Positions 1 to 8,638 of a stretch of 64,000 nt of DNA are shown piece after piece. Position numbers and translations under genes: made by a program. The notes beneath the pieces were generated by a model. That model was given only the letters and a program-made list of their open reading frames with translations. It ran no database searches and was not told where the DNA came from. Location: NCBI RefSeq assembly GCF_003053845.1, contig NZ_QAYG01000001.1:936078-1000077 (forward strand). The letters are read 5' to 3'. Each line of letters starts with the position of its first letter. Within the stretch, counting starts at the first letter, position 1. The DNA comes from Breoghania corrubedonensis. GTDB taxonomy: Bacteria; Pseudomonadota; Alphaproteobacteria; Rhizobiales; Stappiaceae.

Positions 1-967
1 GGAAAAGCGCAAGTCCGTGAAAGCAAAGGCGCAGGAGCAGGCCGAAGAGCGCGTGCTTGACGCCCTCGTCGGCCCCGCCGCGTCCCCGGCGACCCGCACG
101 AGCTTCAAAAAGCGCCTGCACGACGGGGAGCTGGACGACAAGGAAATCGAGATCGAGGTGACCGCCCAGCCTTCCATGCCGACATTCGACATGCCCGGCA
201 TGGGCGGCGGTTCGGTCGGCGTGATGAACCTGTCCGACGTGCTCGGCAAGGCCTTCGGTGGCGCCAAGAAGACCAAGCGCGTCACCGTCGCCGACAGCTA
301 CGAATTCCTGATCAACGAGGAAAGCGACAAGCTTCTCGACGAGGATCAGGTGGTGCAGGAGGCGATCCGGCTGGTGGAAGAGAACGGTATCGTCTTTCTC
401 GACGAGATCGACAAGATCTGCGCCCGCGAGAGCCGTGGCGGCGCGGACGTCAGCCGCGAGGGCGTGCAGCGCGATCTCCTGCCGCTGATCGAAGGCACCA
501 CCGTTTCCACCAAGCACGGCTCGGTGAAGACGGACCATATCCTGTTCATCGCGTCGGGCGCGTTCCATGTGGCCAAGCCCTCGGACCTGCTGCCGGAGCT
601 TCAGGGCCGTCTGCCGATCCGGGTGGAACTGAAGGCGCTGACCCGCGATGATTTCCGCGCGATCCTCACCGACACCGAGGCGAGCCTGATCAAGCAGTAC
701 GTGGCGCTGATGGCGACGGAGGAGGTGACGCTGGAGATCACCGACGACGCCATCGACGAGATCGCCTCGATCGCGGTTGAGATCAATTCCTCCATCGAGA
801 ACATCGGCGCGCGGCGTCTGCAGACGGTGATGGAGCGCATCCTCGACGACATTTCCTACACCGCGCCGGATCGCGGCGGCGAGACCTTCGTGGTCGACGG
901 CGCCTATGTACGCGATAATCTCGGCGACATAGCCCGCAACGCCGATCTGTCACGGTTCATCCTGTAG
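1..967 (+). CDS. hslU: HslU, ATPase subunit of the HslUV protease (3' part; 5' end outside window)
   Basis: HslU is the AAA+ unfoldase that feeds proteins into the HslV peptidase in the cytoplasm. About 320 C-terminal residues are in the window, out of roughly 435 for the family; the frame is open from the first bases. The visible part starts in the intermediate (I) domain, with its Gly/Met-rich stretch, and continues into the Walker B motif IVFLDEIDK (codons from about 388), the sensor region around [12 protein letters not shown], the pore-distal [12 protein letters not shown] segment, and the C-terminal sensor-2 [10 protein letters not shown] helix. It ends with the conserved DLSRFIL tail that docks into HslV. 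The Walker A motif lies upstream of the window. Family assignment is secure. Confidence 0.97.
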   Translation, partial: EKRKSVKAKAQEQAEERVLDALVGPAASPATRTSFKKRLHDGELDDKEIEIEVTAQPSMPTFDMPGMGGGSVGVMNLSDVLGKAFGGAKKTKRVTVADSYEFLINEESDKLLDEDQVVQEAIRLVEENGIVFLDEIDKICARESRGGADVSREGVQRDLLPLIEGTTVSTKHGSVKTDHILFIASGAFHVAKPSDLLPELQGRLPIRVELKALTRDDFRAILTDTEASLIKQYVALMATEEVTLEITDDAIDEIASIAVEINSSIENIGARRLQTVMERILDDISYTAPDRGGETFVVDGAYVRDNLGDIARNADLSRFIL

Positions 968-980
968 GAGCCGGCAAAAA

Positions 981-1018
981 GGTGCGGCTGAACCGGGAAT
1001 TCGCGCTTCAGCCGCGCC
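981..1018. terminator. Stem-loop between convergent hslU and HMG-CoA lyase gene
   Basis: The arms 981-992 (GGTGCGGCTGAA) and 1007-1018 (TTCAGCCGCGCC) form a 12-bp stem with one G-U pair and a 14-nt loop. It lies just after hslU and overlaps the stop codon of the convergent lyase gene. There is no good U-tract, so intrinsic termination is plausible rather than certain. Confidence 0.5.
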
Positions 1019-1898
1019 GCGCCTTGAAGACACGGCTCACCGGCGCGATGCCCATCGTATCGCCGCAATAGGCGGCGGCATCGAGCAGCCCATCGAGATC
1101 GATGCCGGTCTCGATCCCCTGGCCGTGCAGCAGGTAGACGATATCCTCGCTGGCGACGTTGCCGGTGGCGCCGGGTGCGAACGGGCAGCCGCCGAGACCG
1201 CCGACCGCCGCATCGACCGTGCGCACGCCGAGCCGCACCGCCTCCCAGACGTTCGCAACCCCCATGCCGTAGGTGTCGTGGAAATGGGCGGCAAGCGCCT
1301 CTATCGGCACATGGGCGGCAACCGCCTCGATGACCGCGGCGATCCGGCACGGAGTTGCGCGGCCCAGCGTCTCGCCAAGCGAGATCTCGCCGCAGCCCAT
1401 CTCCATCAGCGACCTTGCCACCGGCACGACCGCCTCGGGCGCGACCTCACCCGAATAGGGACAATCGGTAATCGTAGAGATGTAGCCGCGAACCGCGACG
1501 CCCGCCGCGCGCGCCGTCTCCACCAACGGGGCGAAGCGCTCCAGCGAGGCGGCGATGGTGCAGCCGATGTTCTTTTGCGCAAAGGCATCGCTCGCCGCAG
1601 TGAACACGGCAATCGTGCGCGCGCCGTGCGCGATGACCTGTTCGAGCCCGCGGGCATTGGCAATGAGCACCATGTCACCGGGTTCGGCCCGCGACCCGAC
1701 CGCGTCCATCACCTCCCCCGTATCCGCCATGCGCGGCACATGCTTGGGTGAGACGAAGGAGCCGACCTCCATCCGTTTCACGCCCGCCTTGCGCAGGCGT
1801 TCGATCAGGCCGATGCGGGCGGCGGTCGCGATCGGATGCTTGCAGGCCTGGAGGCCGTCCCGGGGGCCGACCTCCACCAGCGTGACGGATCCGGTCAC
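1008..1898 (-). CDS. mvaB: Hydroxymethylglutaryl-CoA lyase
   Basis: The enzyme cleaves 3-hydroxy-3-methylglutaryl-CoA to acetoacetate and acetyl-CoA. The 296-residue product has the DRE-TIM barrel N-terminus VEVGPRDGLQ (residues about 7-16), a barrel with the metal-binding HFHDTYGMG segment, and the lyase signature GLGGCPFAPGATGN near residue 235, which carries the catalytic Cys of the flexible loop. The start is GTG and overlaps the reductase stop by 4 bp (GTGA), so the two are translationally coupled. Placed behind a class II HMG-CoA reductase and a TRAP transporter, its role is most likely the last step of mevalonate breakdown, although leucine degradation uses the same reaction. No leucine-pathway genes are nearby. 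Confidence 0.93.
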   Translation of the reverse strand: MTGSVTLVEVGPRDGLQACKHPIATAARIGLIERLRKAGVKRMEVGSFVSPKHVPRMADTGEVMDAVGSRAEPGDMVLIANARGLEQVIAHGARTIAVFTAASDAFAQKNIGCTIAASLERFAPLVETARAAGVAVRGYISTITDCPYSGEVAPEAVVPVARSLMEMGCGEISLGETLGRATPCRIAAVIEAVAAHVPIEALAAHFHDTYGMGVANVWEAVRLGVRTVDAAVGGLGGCPFAPGATGNVASEDIVYLLHGQGIETGIDLDGLLDAAAYCGDTMGIAPVSRVFKARRG

Positions 1899-3172
1899 TT
1901 GCCCGCCCTGATGCGCGCGAGGATTTCTTCCGCCAGATCCTGGCGGACCTTGCCGAGCGCCTTCAGCTCGGAGGCGACGAGGTCGATCTCCACGCCGACA
2001 GCACCCACCATCAGCGCCACATTCTGCGCGTGCAGCGCCATGTGGCCCTTCTGGATGCCGGTCGTCGCCAGCGCCCGCATGGCGCCGAAATTCTGCGCAA
2101 GGCCGACCGAAACGATGATGCGGGCAAGCGCATCCGCCGTCTTCACGCCGAGGATTTCCAGGTTCGCCTGCGCGGTCGGGTGGATCTTGGTCGCCCCGCC
2201 GATGAGGCCCACGGCCATCGGCATTTCCAGGATACCGACGAGGTTGCCGTCGCCGTCCGTTTCCCAGCGCGACATGGAGCGATACCAGCCGTCACGCGCC
2301 GCATACGCGTGGGCGCCGGCCTCGATGGCGCGAGTGTCGTTGCCGGTCGCCAGAACCACGGCCGAAACGCCGTTCATGATGCCCTTGTTGTGGGTGGCGG
2401 CGCGATAGGGATCGGCGTCCGCGAAGTGATAGGCTGACAGCATGTCGTCACGCACCTCTTCCCCGCCGATCTCGGAAACCGGCCAGACGGCGCGGGCGCG
2501 CACGACGCGGCGGTCGGCGAGGTTGGTCAGGATACGCAGCAGCGAACGCGCGCCCGTCCACTCGGATAGCTTCGGCGCCAGCGCCTCGGCCATGGAGTTG
2601 ACGGCGTTGGCGCCCATGGCATCGCGGGTATCGACGATAATGTGGACGATGGTCATCGGCCCTTCGTCGGTGTCGATCACGCGCACATCGATGTCCCGGA
2701 AGCCGCCGCCGAACTTCACAAGCAGTGGATCGGTCTCGTCACAGATGGTGCGGATCTCGTCGATGCGCTCGTAGACCTTGAGCCGGACGTTCATCGGATC
2801 GGAGGCGCCGAGCAACTGGATCTGCGCGGCCATGACCGGGCCGGAGGTGGAGGTGACAAAGCCCCCGGTCGACCGGCAGCGCTTGGCGGAGTTGCATACG
2901 GCGGCGATGACGGAGGATTCCTCCGTCGCCATCGGCACCAGCACCTCGCGCCCGTCCACCACCATGTTGGTGGCGATGCCGACGGGAATGGCCATGGTGG
3001 AGATGGCGTTTTCCACCAGTCGGTCGGCGAGTTCGATCTGGCCTTCTGCAGCTGTCGCAAGGGCGTCGATCGCGGAATTGCCGAGCCCGGCCTGCCGGGA
3101 AACGGCCTGAAGGCGCTCGGCCGGGGTCATCTTGTGGAGGCCTTCGATACGGGACGATCGCGCGTCGCTCAT
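1895..3172 (-). CDS. mvaA: Class II (degradative, NAD-type) hydroxymethylglutaryl-CoA reductase
   Basis: This 425-residue protein matches the length and motifs of class II HMG-CoA reductases, which in bacteria such as Pseudomonas mevalonii run in the direction mevalonate to HMG-CoA. Visible motifs are the catalytic Glu in MATEESSVIAA, the DAMGANAVNSMAE segment, the HNKGIMNGVSAV lysine loop followed by the Asp in ATGNDTRAIEAG, and the C-terminal catalytic His in KGHMALHAQN. There is no membrane anchor. Co-transcription with HMG-CoA lyase and a TRAP importer supports a catabolic role. No other mevalonate-pathway (isoprenoid) genes are near, which argues against biosynthesis. Cofactor preference (NAD rather than NADP) is inferred from the class. 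Confidence 0.93.
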   Translation of the reverse strand: MSDARSSRIEGLHKMTPAERLQAVSRQAGLGNSAIDALATAAEGQIELADRLVENAISTMAIPVGIATNMVVDGREVLVPMATEESSVIAAVCNSAKRCRSTGGFVTSTSGPVMAAQIQLLGASDPMNVRLKVYERIDEIRTICDETDPLLVKFGGGFRDIDVRVIDTDEGPMTIVHIIVDTRDAMGANAVNSMAEALAPKLSEWTGARSLLRILTNLADRRVVRARAVWPVSEIGGEEVRDDMLSAYHFADADPYRAATHNKGIMNGVSAVVLATGNDTRAIEAGAHAYAARDGWYRSMSRWETDGDGNLVGILEMPMAVGLIGGATKIHPTAQANLEILGVKTADALARIIVSVGLAQNFGAMRALATTGIQKGHMALHAQNVALMVGAVGVEIDLVASELKALGKVRQDLAEEILARIRAGK

Positions 3173-3197
3173 CGTGTGTCTTTCCGCTTTCTTGTCG

Positions 3198-4511
3198 CTA
3201 CTTGATCATGGAGTGGGGGAGCCAGAGCACCAGTTCCGGGAAGGCCGCGCAGATGAGGATTCCCAGCGCCTGCAGCGCCATGAAGGGAATGATGGCGCGG
3301 TAGACGGTGCCCATGCCGATGCCGGGCGGCAGCACGCCCTTCATGTAGAAGAGCGTGTAGCCGAAGGGCGGGGAGATGTAGGCCATCTGCGCAGACACCA
3401 GGAACAGGATGCCGAACCACAGCCGGTCGAAATGGAGGAAATCGATCACCGGCAGGAAGACGGGCACGCACAAGAGGATGATTCCGATCTCGTCGAGAAA
3501 CATGCCGAGGAAGAACAGGATCGCCAGCATCACCGCCAGCACCACCCAGCGGTTGGCATCCAGATGCTCGATGAAGCCAAGCAGGAAGTCCGCCCCGCCG
3601 GTGCCGGTGAAGATCGCGACGAAGGCCCGCGCGCCGATGGTGATCCACAGGATCATCGTCGTCACCTTGACGACGTCGAGCGCAACGCCCTGAAACAGCT
3701 GCCAGCCCAGTCGCCGTTCAATTGCCGCGGAGACGAAGGCCAGCGCGACGCCGACAGCCGCGGCTTCCGTGGGCGTGGCAACGCCATTGTAGATGGTGCC
3801 GAGCACGCCGAGGATGATGAACATCGGCAGGACGAGCGACTTCAGCGCAGCGATGCGCATCGCCCAGGTGATGGTTTCGTCCTCCGGCGGACGCGGGGCG
3901 ACCTGCGGATTGAGCGCCGAGCGCAGCACGATGTAGCCGATATAGAGCGAGGCGAGCAGCAGCCCGGGCACGACGCCGGCAATGAACATCTGGCCGATGG
4001 AAGCCTGCGCGGTCACCGCATAGACGATGGTGATGACGGAGGGCGGAATGAGGATGCCGAGCGTGCCGCCGGCGCAGATGGTGCCGATGGCGAGTTCGGG
4101 CTGATAGCCGCGCTTCAGCATGGACGGCAGTGCCAGCAGCCCCATGGCGGCCACCGCCGCCCCGACGATGCCGGTCATCGCGGCGATGATGGTGCAGATG
4201 GCGATGGTGCCCACCGCCAGCCCGCCGGGAAGACGCCGCGACCACAGCTCCATCGCGTTGTAGAGGCTCTCGATCACGCCGGAGCGCTGCAGCACGCTCG
4301 CCATCATCACGTAGAGCGGGATCGCCAGCAGCGATTCCGAGTGCATCGTGTCGTAGAGGTTGAGCACCGTGACGGTGAGCGCCGCCTCGCCCCACAGCGT
4401 CATGGTGAAGAGAAACGCCAGGGAACCCAGCGTGAAGGCGAGCGGCACGCCGGTCAAAAGCAGGCCGACGAGGCTTGCGAACATGATGGCGAGAACGAAT
4501 TCGGATCCCAT
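3198..4511 (-). CDS. dctM: TRAP transporter large permease (DctM family)
   Basis: This is a highly hydrophobic protein of about 437 residues with the 12-or-so membrane helices of the DctM subunit, which with DctQ forms the Na+-driven TRAP carrier in the inner membrane. Typical segments are PLYVMMASVLQRSGV, GAAVAAMGLLALPSMLKRGY, the GTLGILIPPSV loop and GMFLDEIGIILL near the C-terminus. An ATG at 4511 overlaps the dctQ stop in a TGATG arrangement, and a GTG lies one codon upstream. The gene lies 25 bp upstream of HMG-CoA reductase, so it is almost certainly in the same transcript. The substrate is inferred to be mevalonate. Confidence 0.93.
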   Translation of the reverse strand: MGSEFVLAIMFASLVGLLLTGVPLAFTLGSLAFLFTMTLWGEAALTVTVLNLYDTMHSESLLAIPLYVMMASVLQRSGVIESLYNAMELWSRRLPGGLAVGTIAICTIIAAMTGIVGAAVAAMGLLALPSMLKRGYQPELAIGTICAGGTLGILIPPSVITIVYAVTAQASIGQMFIAGVVPGLLLASLYIGYIVLRSALNPQVAPRPPEDETITWAMRIAALKSLVLPMFIILGVLGTIYNGVATPTEAAAVGVALAFVSAAIERRLGWQLFQGVALDVVKVTTMILWITIGARAFVAIFTGTGGADFLLGFIEHLDANRWVVLAVMLAILFFLGMFLDEIGIILLCVPVFLPVIDFLHFDRLWFGILFLVSAQMAYISPPFGYTLFYMKGVLPPGIGMGTVYRAIIPFMALQALGILICAAFPELVLWLPHSMIK

Positions 4512-5011
4512 CACAGCGCCTCCTCATCCGAAGGCGCACGCGCGACGTTCACAATCTCCACCAGTGCCTGCGCCAGCAGCATGACGAAAGCGAGAGGAAC
4601 GATGAACTTCATCCACCAGACCGGCGGGTTCCAGGCGGAGAAGCTGGTCTCTCCAAGCTCCCAGGCATTGACCGCCAGCGGCCAGCTCACCTTCGCGAAC
4701 ACGGCGGCGAAGATCGCGACAACGAGGAAGGCGAAGATCTCCAGCGCCTTGCGCGGGACGTCGGCGGCCTTCTCGCTGAGAATGTCGACGGCGACGTGAC
4801 CCCGCATGTGCAGCAGGTAGGGCCCCGCCAACATGAAGTGGGGCCCGAAGACAAGCGTGCTCGCCTCCATCGCCCAGACTGTCGGCGCGTCGAAGACGTA
4901 ACGGGCGACAACCTCGTAGAGCAGCATGGGAACGACGGCGAAGATGATGGCGGCCGCAATCGCGAAGAGCAGTCGGTTGGCGGCTGTGACGAAGGCGCAG
5001 ATGCTTTGCAT
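4511..5011 (-). CDS. dctQ: TRAP transporter small permease (DctQ family)
   Basis: The product is 166 residues with four predicted membrane helices: LLFAIAAAIIFAVVPMLL, a middle pair around HFMLAGPYLLHMRGHVAVDI, FAFLVVAIFAAVFAKV, and FIVPLAFVMLLAQALVEI. This is the usual DctQ size and layout. The start at 5011 (MQSICAFV) is chosen because the open frame upstream encodes low-complexity Arg/Ser sequence and runs across the strong hairpin at 5059-5088, which should be untranslated. The small subunit pairs with DctM and interacts with the periplasmic DctP protein. Confidence 0.88.
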   Translation of the reverse strand: MQSICAFVTAANRLLFAIAAAIIFAVVPMLLYEVVARYVFDAPTVWAMEASTLVFGPHFMLAGPYLLHMRGHVAVDILSEKAADVPRKALEIFAFLVVAIFAAVFAKVSWPLAVNAWELGETSFSAWNPPVWWMKFIVPLAFVMLLAQALVEIVNVARAPSDEEAL

Positions 5012-5058
5012 GAAAAGGCCGGAATGCCGCGTATTTCGCGGATGAAACGAATCACGTG

Positions 5059-5088
5059 CCCCACCCGGCATTTGCCTGCCGGGTGGGG
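5059..5088 (-). promoter_or_regulatory. Strong intra-operon hairpin between dctP and dctQ
   Basis: Perfect 12-bp inverted repeat (CCCCACCCGGCA at 5059-5070, TGCCGGGTGGGG at 5077-5088) with a 6-nt loop, lying between the dctP stop and the dctQ start. No U-tract follows. Such stems after binding-protein genes commonly stabilise the upstream mRNA or partly terminate, giving excess binding protein over permease. That role is inferred here. Confidence 0.7.
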
Positions 5089-5111
5089 TGTCTGCTCTCG
5101 GGAGGAGCGCT

Positions 5112-6164
5112 CTAGAGGAGGCCGAGAGACTGCATGAAGCCGATCTGGCTGTCGACGATCTTGGTCGCCAGCGGATCGTTCTTTGTCGCCTTCTTCCAGG
5201 ACGCGACCGCCTTGATGCGGTTCGCGGCGACGTCGGCGGGATCAAGGCGGATCACCTCGACGCCGGCCTCCGCGTACTTGCCCAGCACCTGCGTGTCCTG
5301 CACCAGAATGTGCTGACGCAACGATCCGGAAATCTCGCGCGCGGCGACCGCCAGCGCGGCCTTGTAGGCATCCGGCAGGGCATCAAAGGCGCCCTTGTTG
5401 GCGACGTAGCTCGTCGCCGTGGTCGGCTGATGTACACCGGGCAGGATGATGTACTTGGCCACTTCCGCAAGCCCGGCCTCGTAGTTGGCGGTGAGATCGC
5501 CGCGGTCGGCGAAGTCGATCAGCCCCTTCTCAAGCCCGGTATAGACCTCGGCGGTCGCCATCGGCGTCACCGCGACACCGAGATCGCCCATCACGGCGGA
5601 GGCAAGACCGACAAAACGGCCCTTCTTGCCGGCCATGTCGGCGATGCTCTCGATCTTCACCGTGGAGTGCATCGGCTCTTCGCCGTAGACGGTCGGCGCG
5701 ATGTAGAACAGGCCCGCCTTGGCGTAGGCCTCGCGCGCCATGTCCAGCCCACCCAGTTCGTAGAACCAGGCCTCGTACTGGTCCGGCTCGGGGAAGCCGA
5801 AGGGGATGGTCGATGTGAAGGCGAAGGCCGGGATCTTGCCGGCCTCGTAGCCGTCGAAGGTCTTCATCATCTGGAAGGCGCCAGAACGTACCGCATCGAA
5901 AGCCTGGTTCGCCGGCACGATCTGTCCAGCGGAGAACAGCTTGATGTTGAAATTGCCTTCGGTGAGTTCGGCGATGCGCGCGACGAATTTCTTCTCGTAT
6001 TCGTAAGGCGTGGTGCCACCGTCCCACAGGGCCTGCATGCGCCACTCGACCTTTTCGGCGGCCTTCGCCACACTCGGCATCGCCAGCGCCGCCGCGCCGC
6101 CCACTGCCGCCACTCCACCCAGCGTCGACGCGGTCAGAAACCGGCGCCTGTTCACGTCCGTCAT
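5112..6164 (-). CDS. dctP: TRAP transporter substrate-binding protein (DctP family), Tat-type signal
   Basis: This periplasmic solute receptor delivers substrate to DctQM. The product from the chosen ATG at 6164 is 350 residues. It opens with MTDVNRRRFLTAS, a twin-arginine signal, followed by a hydrophobic stretch and an Ala-rich cleavage region (about residues 10-35). The start is supported by a GGGAGGA ribosome site about 8 nt upstream. The mature part shows DctP family features, including QMMKTFDGYEAGKIPAFAF, a conserved Arg region around AGKKGRFVGLAS, and the helix GLEKGLIDFADRGDLTANYEAGL. The sequence alone does not reveal the ligand. The linked mevalonate-degrading enzymes make a branched hydroxy acid such as mevalonate the best guess. 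Confidence 0.92.
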   Translation of the reverse strand: MTDVNRRRFLTASTLGGVAAVGGAAALAMPSVAKAAEKVEWRMQALWDGGTTPYEYEKKFVARIAELTEGNFNIKLFSAGQIVPANQAFDAVRSGAFQMMKTFDGYEAGKIPAFAFTSTIPFGFPEPDQYEAWFYELGGLDMAREAYAKAGLFYIAPTVYGEEPMHSTVKIESIADMAGKKGRFVGLASAVMGDLGVAVTPMATAEVYTGLEKGLIDFADRGDLTANYEAGLAEVAKYIILPGVHQPTTATSYVANKGAFDALPDAYKAALAVAAREISGSLRQHILVQDTQVLGKYAEAGVEVIRLDPADVAANRIKAVASWKKATKNDPLATKIVDSQIGFMQSLGLL

Positions 6165-6234
6165 GTTCGTCCTCCCAAACGGCTCAACATGCACAGTGTC
6201 TTTGTCATTGCGGCTGAAGTGTCATAAAACGAAG

Positions 6235-6298
6235 TGGGACAATCAAGGGACAGTTTAAGCCAATTTCCGCTGCACTGTCCCAGTAAAAAAATTGGGAC
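6235..6298. promoter_or_regulatory. Cluster of four GGGAC motifs upstream of the TRAP/mevalonate operon
   Basis: TGGGACAAT (6235-6243), GGGACAGT (6247-6254), its exact reverse complement ACTGTCCC (6274-6281) and ATTGGGAC (6291-6298) fall within 64 bp. The region starts 71 bp upstream of the dctP start. The spacing (11 bp between the first two) and the inverted pair suggest an operator for an unidentified regulator. No regulator gene is adjacent. Confidence 0.45.
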
Positions 6299-6421
6299 GG
6301 TCGCGCGTTTACAGCCCCATGCCCCCACCGCGCAATGGACGCCGCACGACACCCGGCGGAGACACAAGCCCGGCAGATCTGCGCGTGATAACGAAACGGT
6401 GATCTGGCCGATTGCGAGGGG

Positions 6422-6435
6422 GTCAACGGGTTGAC
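6422..6435. promoter_or_regulatory. Inverted repeat GTCAAC-GG-GTTGAC, possible operator
   Basis: Six-base arms with a 2-nt spacer. The right arm contains a TTGAC that could serve as a -35 element reading toward the collar gene. It is a weak candidate, supported only by symmetry and position. Confidence 0.25.
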
Positions 6436-6866
6436 TTGAACTTCGAAGGACGTAACGTAAGGGTATATACGCATTTTAGCCAAGTGCCTTCGATCGAATT
6501 CGTTTCGACCGGTTCATCATTGAGGCTTTCCGATGACGCGTGCGTCCTCAAGTTGTTGCCCGCGTCTGATCGGCAGTCCCCGATGGAATGCTTCCGATCG
6601 TCGGGACCTCCCTGCCATGCAGGCCGGCCCGGACGGTTCGGGCTGATGCGCGCCGCCTTTGCTCCATAACCCTTCGGGTTGCGAACCTGATCGCGCAGCG
6701 GCCTTCAGCATCAATACGTGAGGGCGCCAACTTTTCGAAATCCCTTCTTCTCCAGCAACAGGACCGGCGCGTGCGCGCCAATCCGATCAGCCCACCTGCG
6801 GACACGCCTCTTCCTGCCGCAGCGTAGCCTGGCGCTCGGCCAGACGCATCTTTGAAGGAGACTCCG

Positions 6867-8564
6867 ATGGAGCCGACCAGCAGACTGCCCGACGCGCAAA
6901 TTGACATGGGCCCCGACGTCCCAGTCGGCACGATCGTGGCCTATTTCGGATCCGTCGAGAGCGACGCGGAGAAAGCCGATCTGGAAGCCAAGGGCTGGCT
7001 TTCATGCGACGGCGACACCTGCGCGCGCGATGCCTGGCCCGATCTCTTCGCGGCCATCGGAACGGCCTTCGGCAACCGTTCCGATGACGACTTCTGCCTT
7101 CCCGATCTGAGAGGTGTCTTCCTGCGCGGTCAAGATGCCGACGCAGGTCGCGATCCGGATGCCGCGGTGCGAATCGGGTCTGGGCCCGGCGGCGCCGGCG
7201 CGGCGGGCGATGCCATCGGCAGCCTGCAGACCTATGCGACCGCGCTGCCACGCGATAACGGCTTCAAGGTTTCCGACCGCCTCGCCTTCGGCAGGAATAC
7301 AACCCACGGCGGTGGCGGCGACAGCGGGGTGCGCATCAGATACCACGGCAACGTGACCGACGTTGCCGTGACAGGCGGGGATACGGAAAGCCGCCCCGTC
7401 AACATTACAGCTCACCATCTCATAAAGGCGAAACCGAACACATCCGTCAGGACAGGGGAAACCCGGGAGGGTGGCGCGGCGTCAGGCAAACAGTATCCGG
7501 TTGGCCAGATCCCCGTCGGGGCCGTCATATCCGCACCCTTCCTGCCGGCGTTCGACGACAACGTGCTGAGCAATGCCTGGCGGATTTGCAACGGCGCCAC
7601 CTACGTTGCGCGACAGGGCGCAACCTTCTTCGAACTGTTCCGGGTGATCGGAACCGGCAGCGGTGGCGCCCGGGAACTCGACAGCGATGCGACGAAGGAA
7701 TTCGATGTGCCGGATCTTGCCGGCATGTATCTGCGTGGTGTCCCGGGCGAGCGGGCAGGCGTCGAGTTCGATCCTGATCGCGACACTCGCCTCTCCCCCC
7801 GTCCGGATCGCGAGATCAAGGGCAATTCCGGCAACACGGCCGCCTCCTACGAGACGTGGGCTACGGGGCTGCCGCGATCGTCCAGCTTTGTGATCCCCCT
7901 GAAATCCTTCCCCTTCAACGCCAGCCCCAACTACGATGCCGGAAGCGCGACGGCGGCCCGCTATCGGACCGGTTCCAGCTTCTCGCTTGCCGGTGGCGAT
8001 GCGGAGACACGGCCGGCGAGCCTTGCCGTCAACTGGCACATTCGCTTTCAACCCACCGGCGGCCAGACGCCGGGGGCGGAACTGCCCGTCGGCGTCATCC
8101 TGGCGACCGCCACGGATATCGAGCTGGAAAACTGGAAGACGTGTGACGGCGCGGACCTGGATGTCCGGGAATACGCCTCCTTGTTCGCCGTTCTGGGAAC
8201 GCGCTTTGGAGGCGATGGCGACACGACTTTCAAACTGCCAGATATGCGCGGCCGCTTTCTGCGCGGAGCGGGGCGACGCGGCGAGGAAGCGTCGCCGCTC
8301 GACCGCGGCGATCCGCCCGCGGTCGAAGCTTTCGACGAACAGATGGGCCTGTACCAGGACCACGGTGCCGCTTCTCCCAAAACGCCTTTCACGATTTACC
8401 TGCCCGGCTATCCGGACACGTCAAAGGACAACGTCGCGTCCTGGCCCAGCGGCTCCGACGTCCTGAAAATAACCGGCGACAAGACGATCGCCGCACAGGG
8501 GGGAGACGCCGAGACGCGGCCGATCAACGTTTCCGTCCGTTTCATCATCAAGACGCGTTCCTGA
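6867..8564 (+). CDS. Triple phage tail-collar domain protein
   Basis: The 565-residue protein consists of three copies of the phage tail-collar (microcystin-dependent-protein-like) module, at about residues 14-190, 210-396 and 405-565. Each copy runs from a PVG.I start through a W..CDG or WRICNG motif, an LFAVLGT/LFRVIGT segment, a FxLPDLRGxFLRG motif (CLPDLRGVFLRG, VPDLAGMYLRG, KLPDMRGRFLRG), and closes with GGDAETRP followed by an I.... strand. In phages this fold sits in tail fibres and host-recognition structures. The ATG at 6867 has AAGGAG 6 nt upstream; a TTG 15 bp earlier lies before that site and is less likely. There is no signal peptide. The giant LamG protein follows 74 bp downstream. 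No phage head, sheath, baseplate or lysis genes are present, so the role is unknown; adhesion or display is a guess. Confidence 0.85.
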   Translation: MEPTSRLPDAQIDMGPDVPVGTIVAYFGSVESDAEKADLEAKGWLSCDGDTCARDAWPDLFAAIGTAFGNRSDDDFCLPDLRGVFLRGQDADAGRDPDAAVRIGSGPGGAGAAGDAIGSLQTYATALPRDNGFKVSDRLAFGRNTTHGGGGDSGVRIRYHGNVTDVAVTGGDTESRPVNITAHHLIKAKPNTSVRTGETREGGAASGKQYPVGQIPVGAVISAPFLPAFDDNVLSNAWRICNGATYVARQGATFFELFRVIGTGSGGARELDSDATKEFDVPDLAGMYLRGVPGERAGVEFDPDRDTRLSPRPDREIKGNSGNTAASYETWATGLPRSSSFVIPLKSFPFNASPNYDAGSATAARYRTGSSFSLAGGDAETRPASLAVNWHIRFQPTGGQTPGAELPVGVILATATDIELENWKTCDGADLDVREYASLFAVLGTRFGGDGDTTFKLPDMRGRFLRGAGRRGEEASPLDRGDPPAVEAFDEQMGLYQDHGAASPKTPFTIYLPGYPDTSKDNVASWPSGSDVLKITGDKTIAAQGGDAETRPINVSVRFIIKTRS

Positions 8565-8638
8565 GCCTGCCGCCGGCGAGTTCCTCTCGGATCTTTCGTC
8601 TTTCCCTTCGTTCCTCCCGCCTGTCGGAGCGCACTGTC

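Larger units (their letters stand above)
6165..6866. other. 700-bp non-coding region between dctP and the tail-collar gene
   Basis: No convincing gene is present; short open frames here have no ribosome sites and no protein-like composition. The left part holds a cluster of GGGAC/GTCCC motifs just upstream of the TRAP operon (annotated separately). The middle holds a GTCAAC-GG-GTTGAC inverted repeat at 6422-6435 next to AT-richer DNA (GTATATACGCATTTTAG, 6462-6480), a reasonable promoter or operator position for the plus-strand collar gene. The remainder to 6850 shows nothing recognisable and would be an unusually long leader. Confidence 0.6.

Noticed and set aside
3132-4799. A 555-codon plus-strand frame across dctM
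   Set aside because: Highly biased Asp/Gln/His/Arg composition typical of antisense to a membrane-protein gene.
6412-6669. Possible 85-residue gene in the gap before the collar gene
   Set aside because: No ribosome site, no protein-like composition or motif, and it overlaps the inverted repeat and promoter-like DNA.
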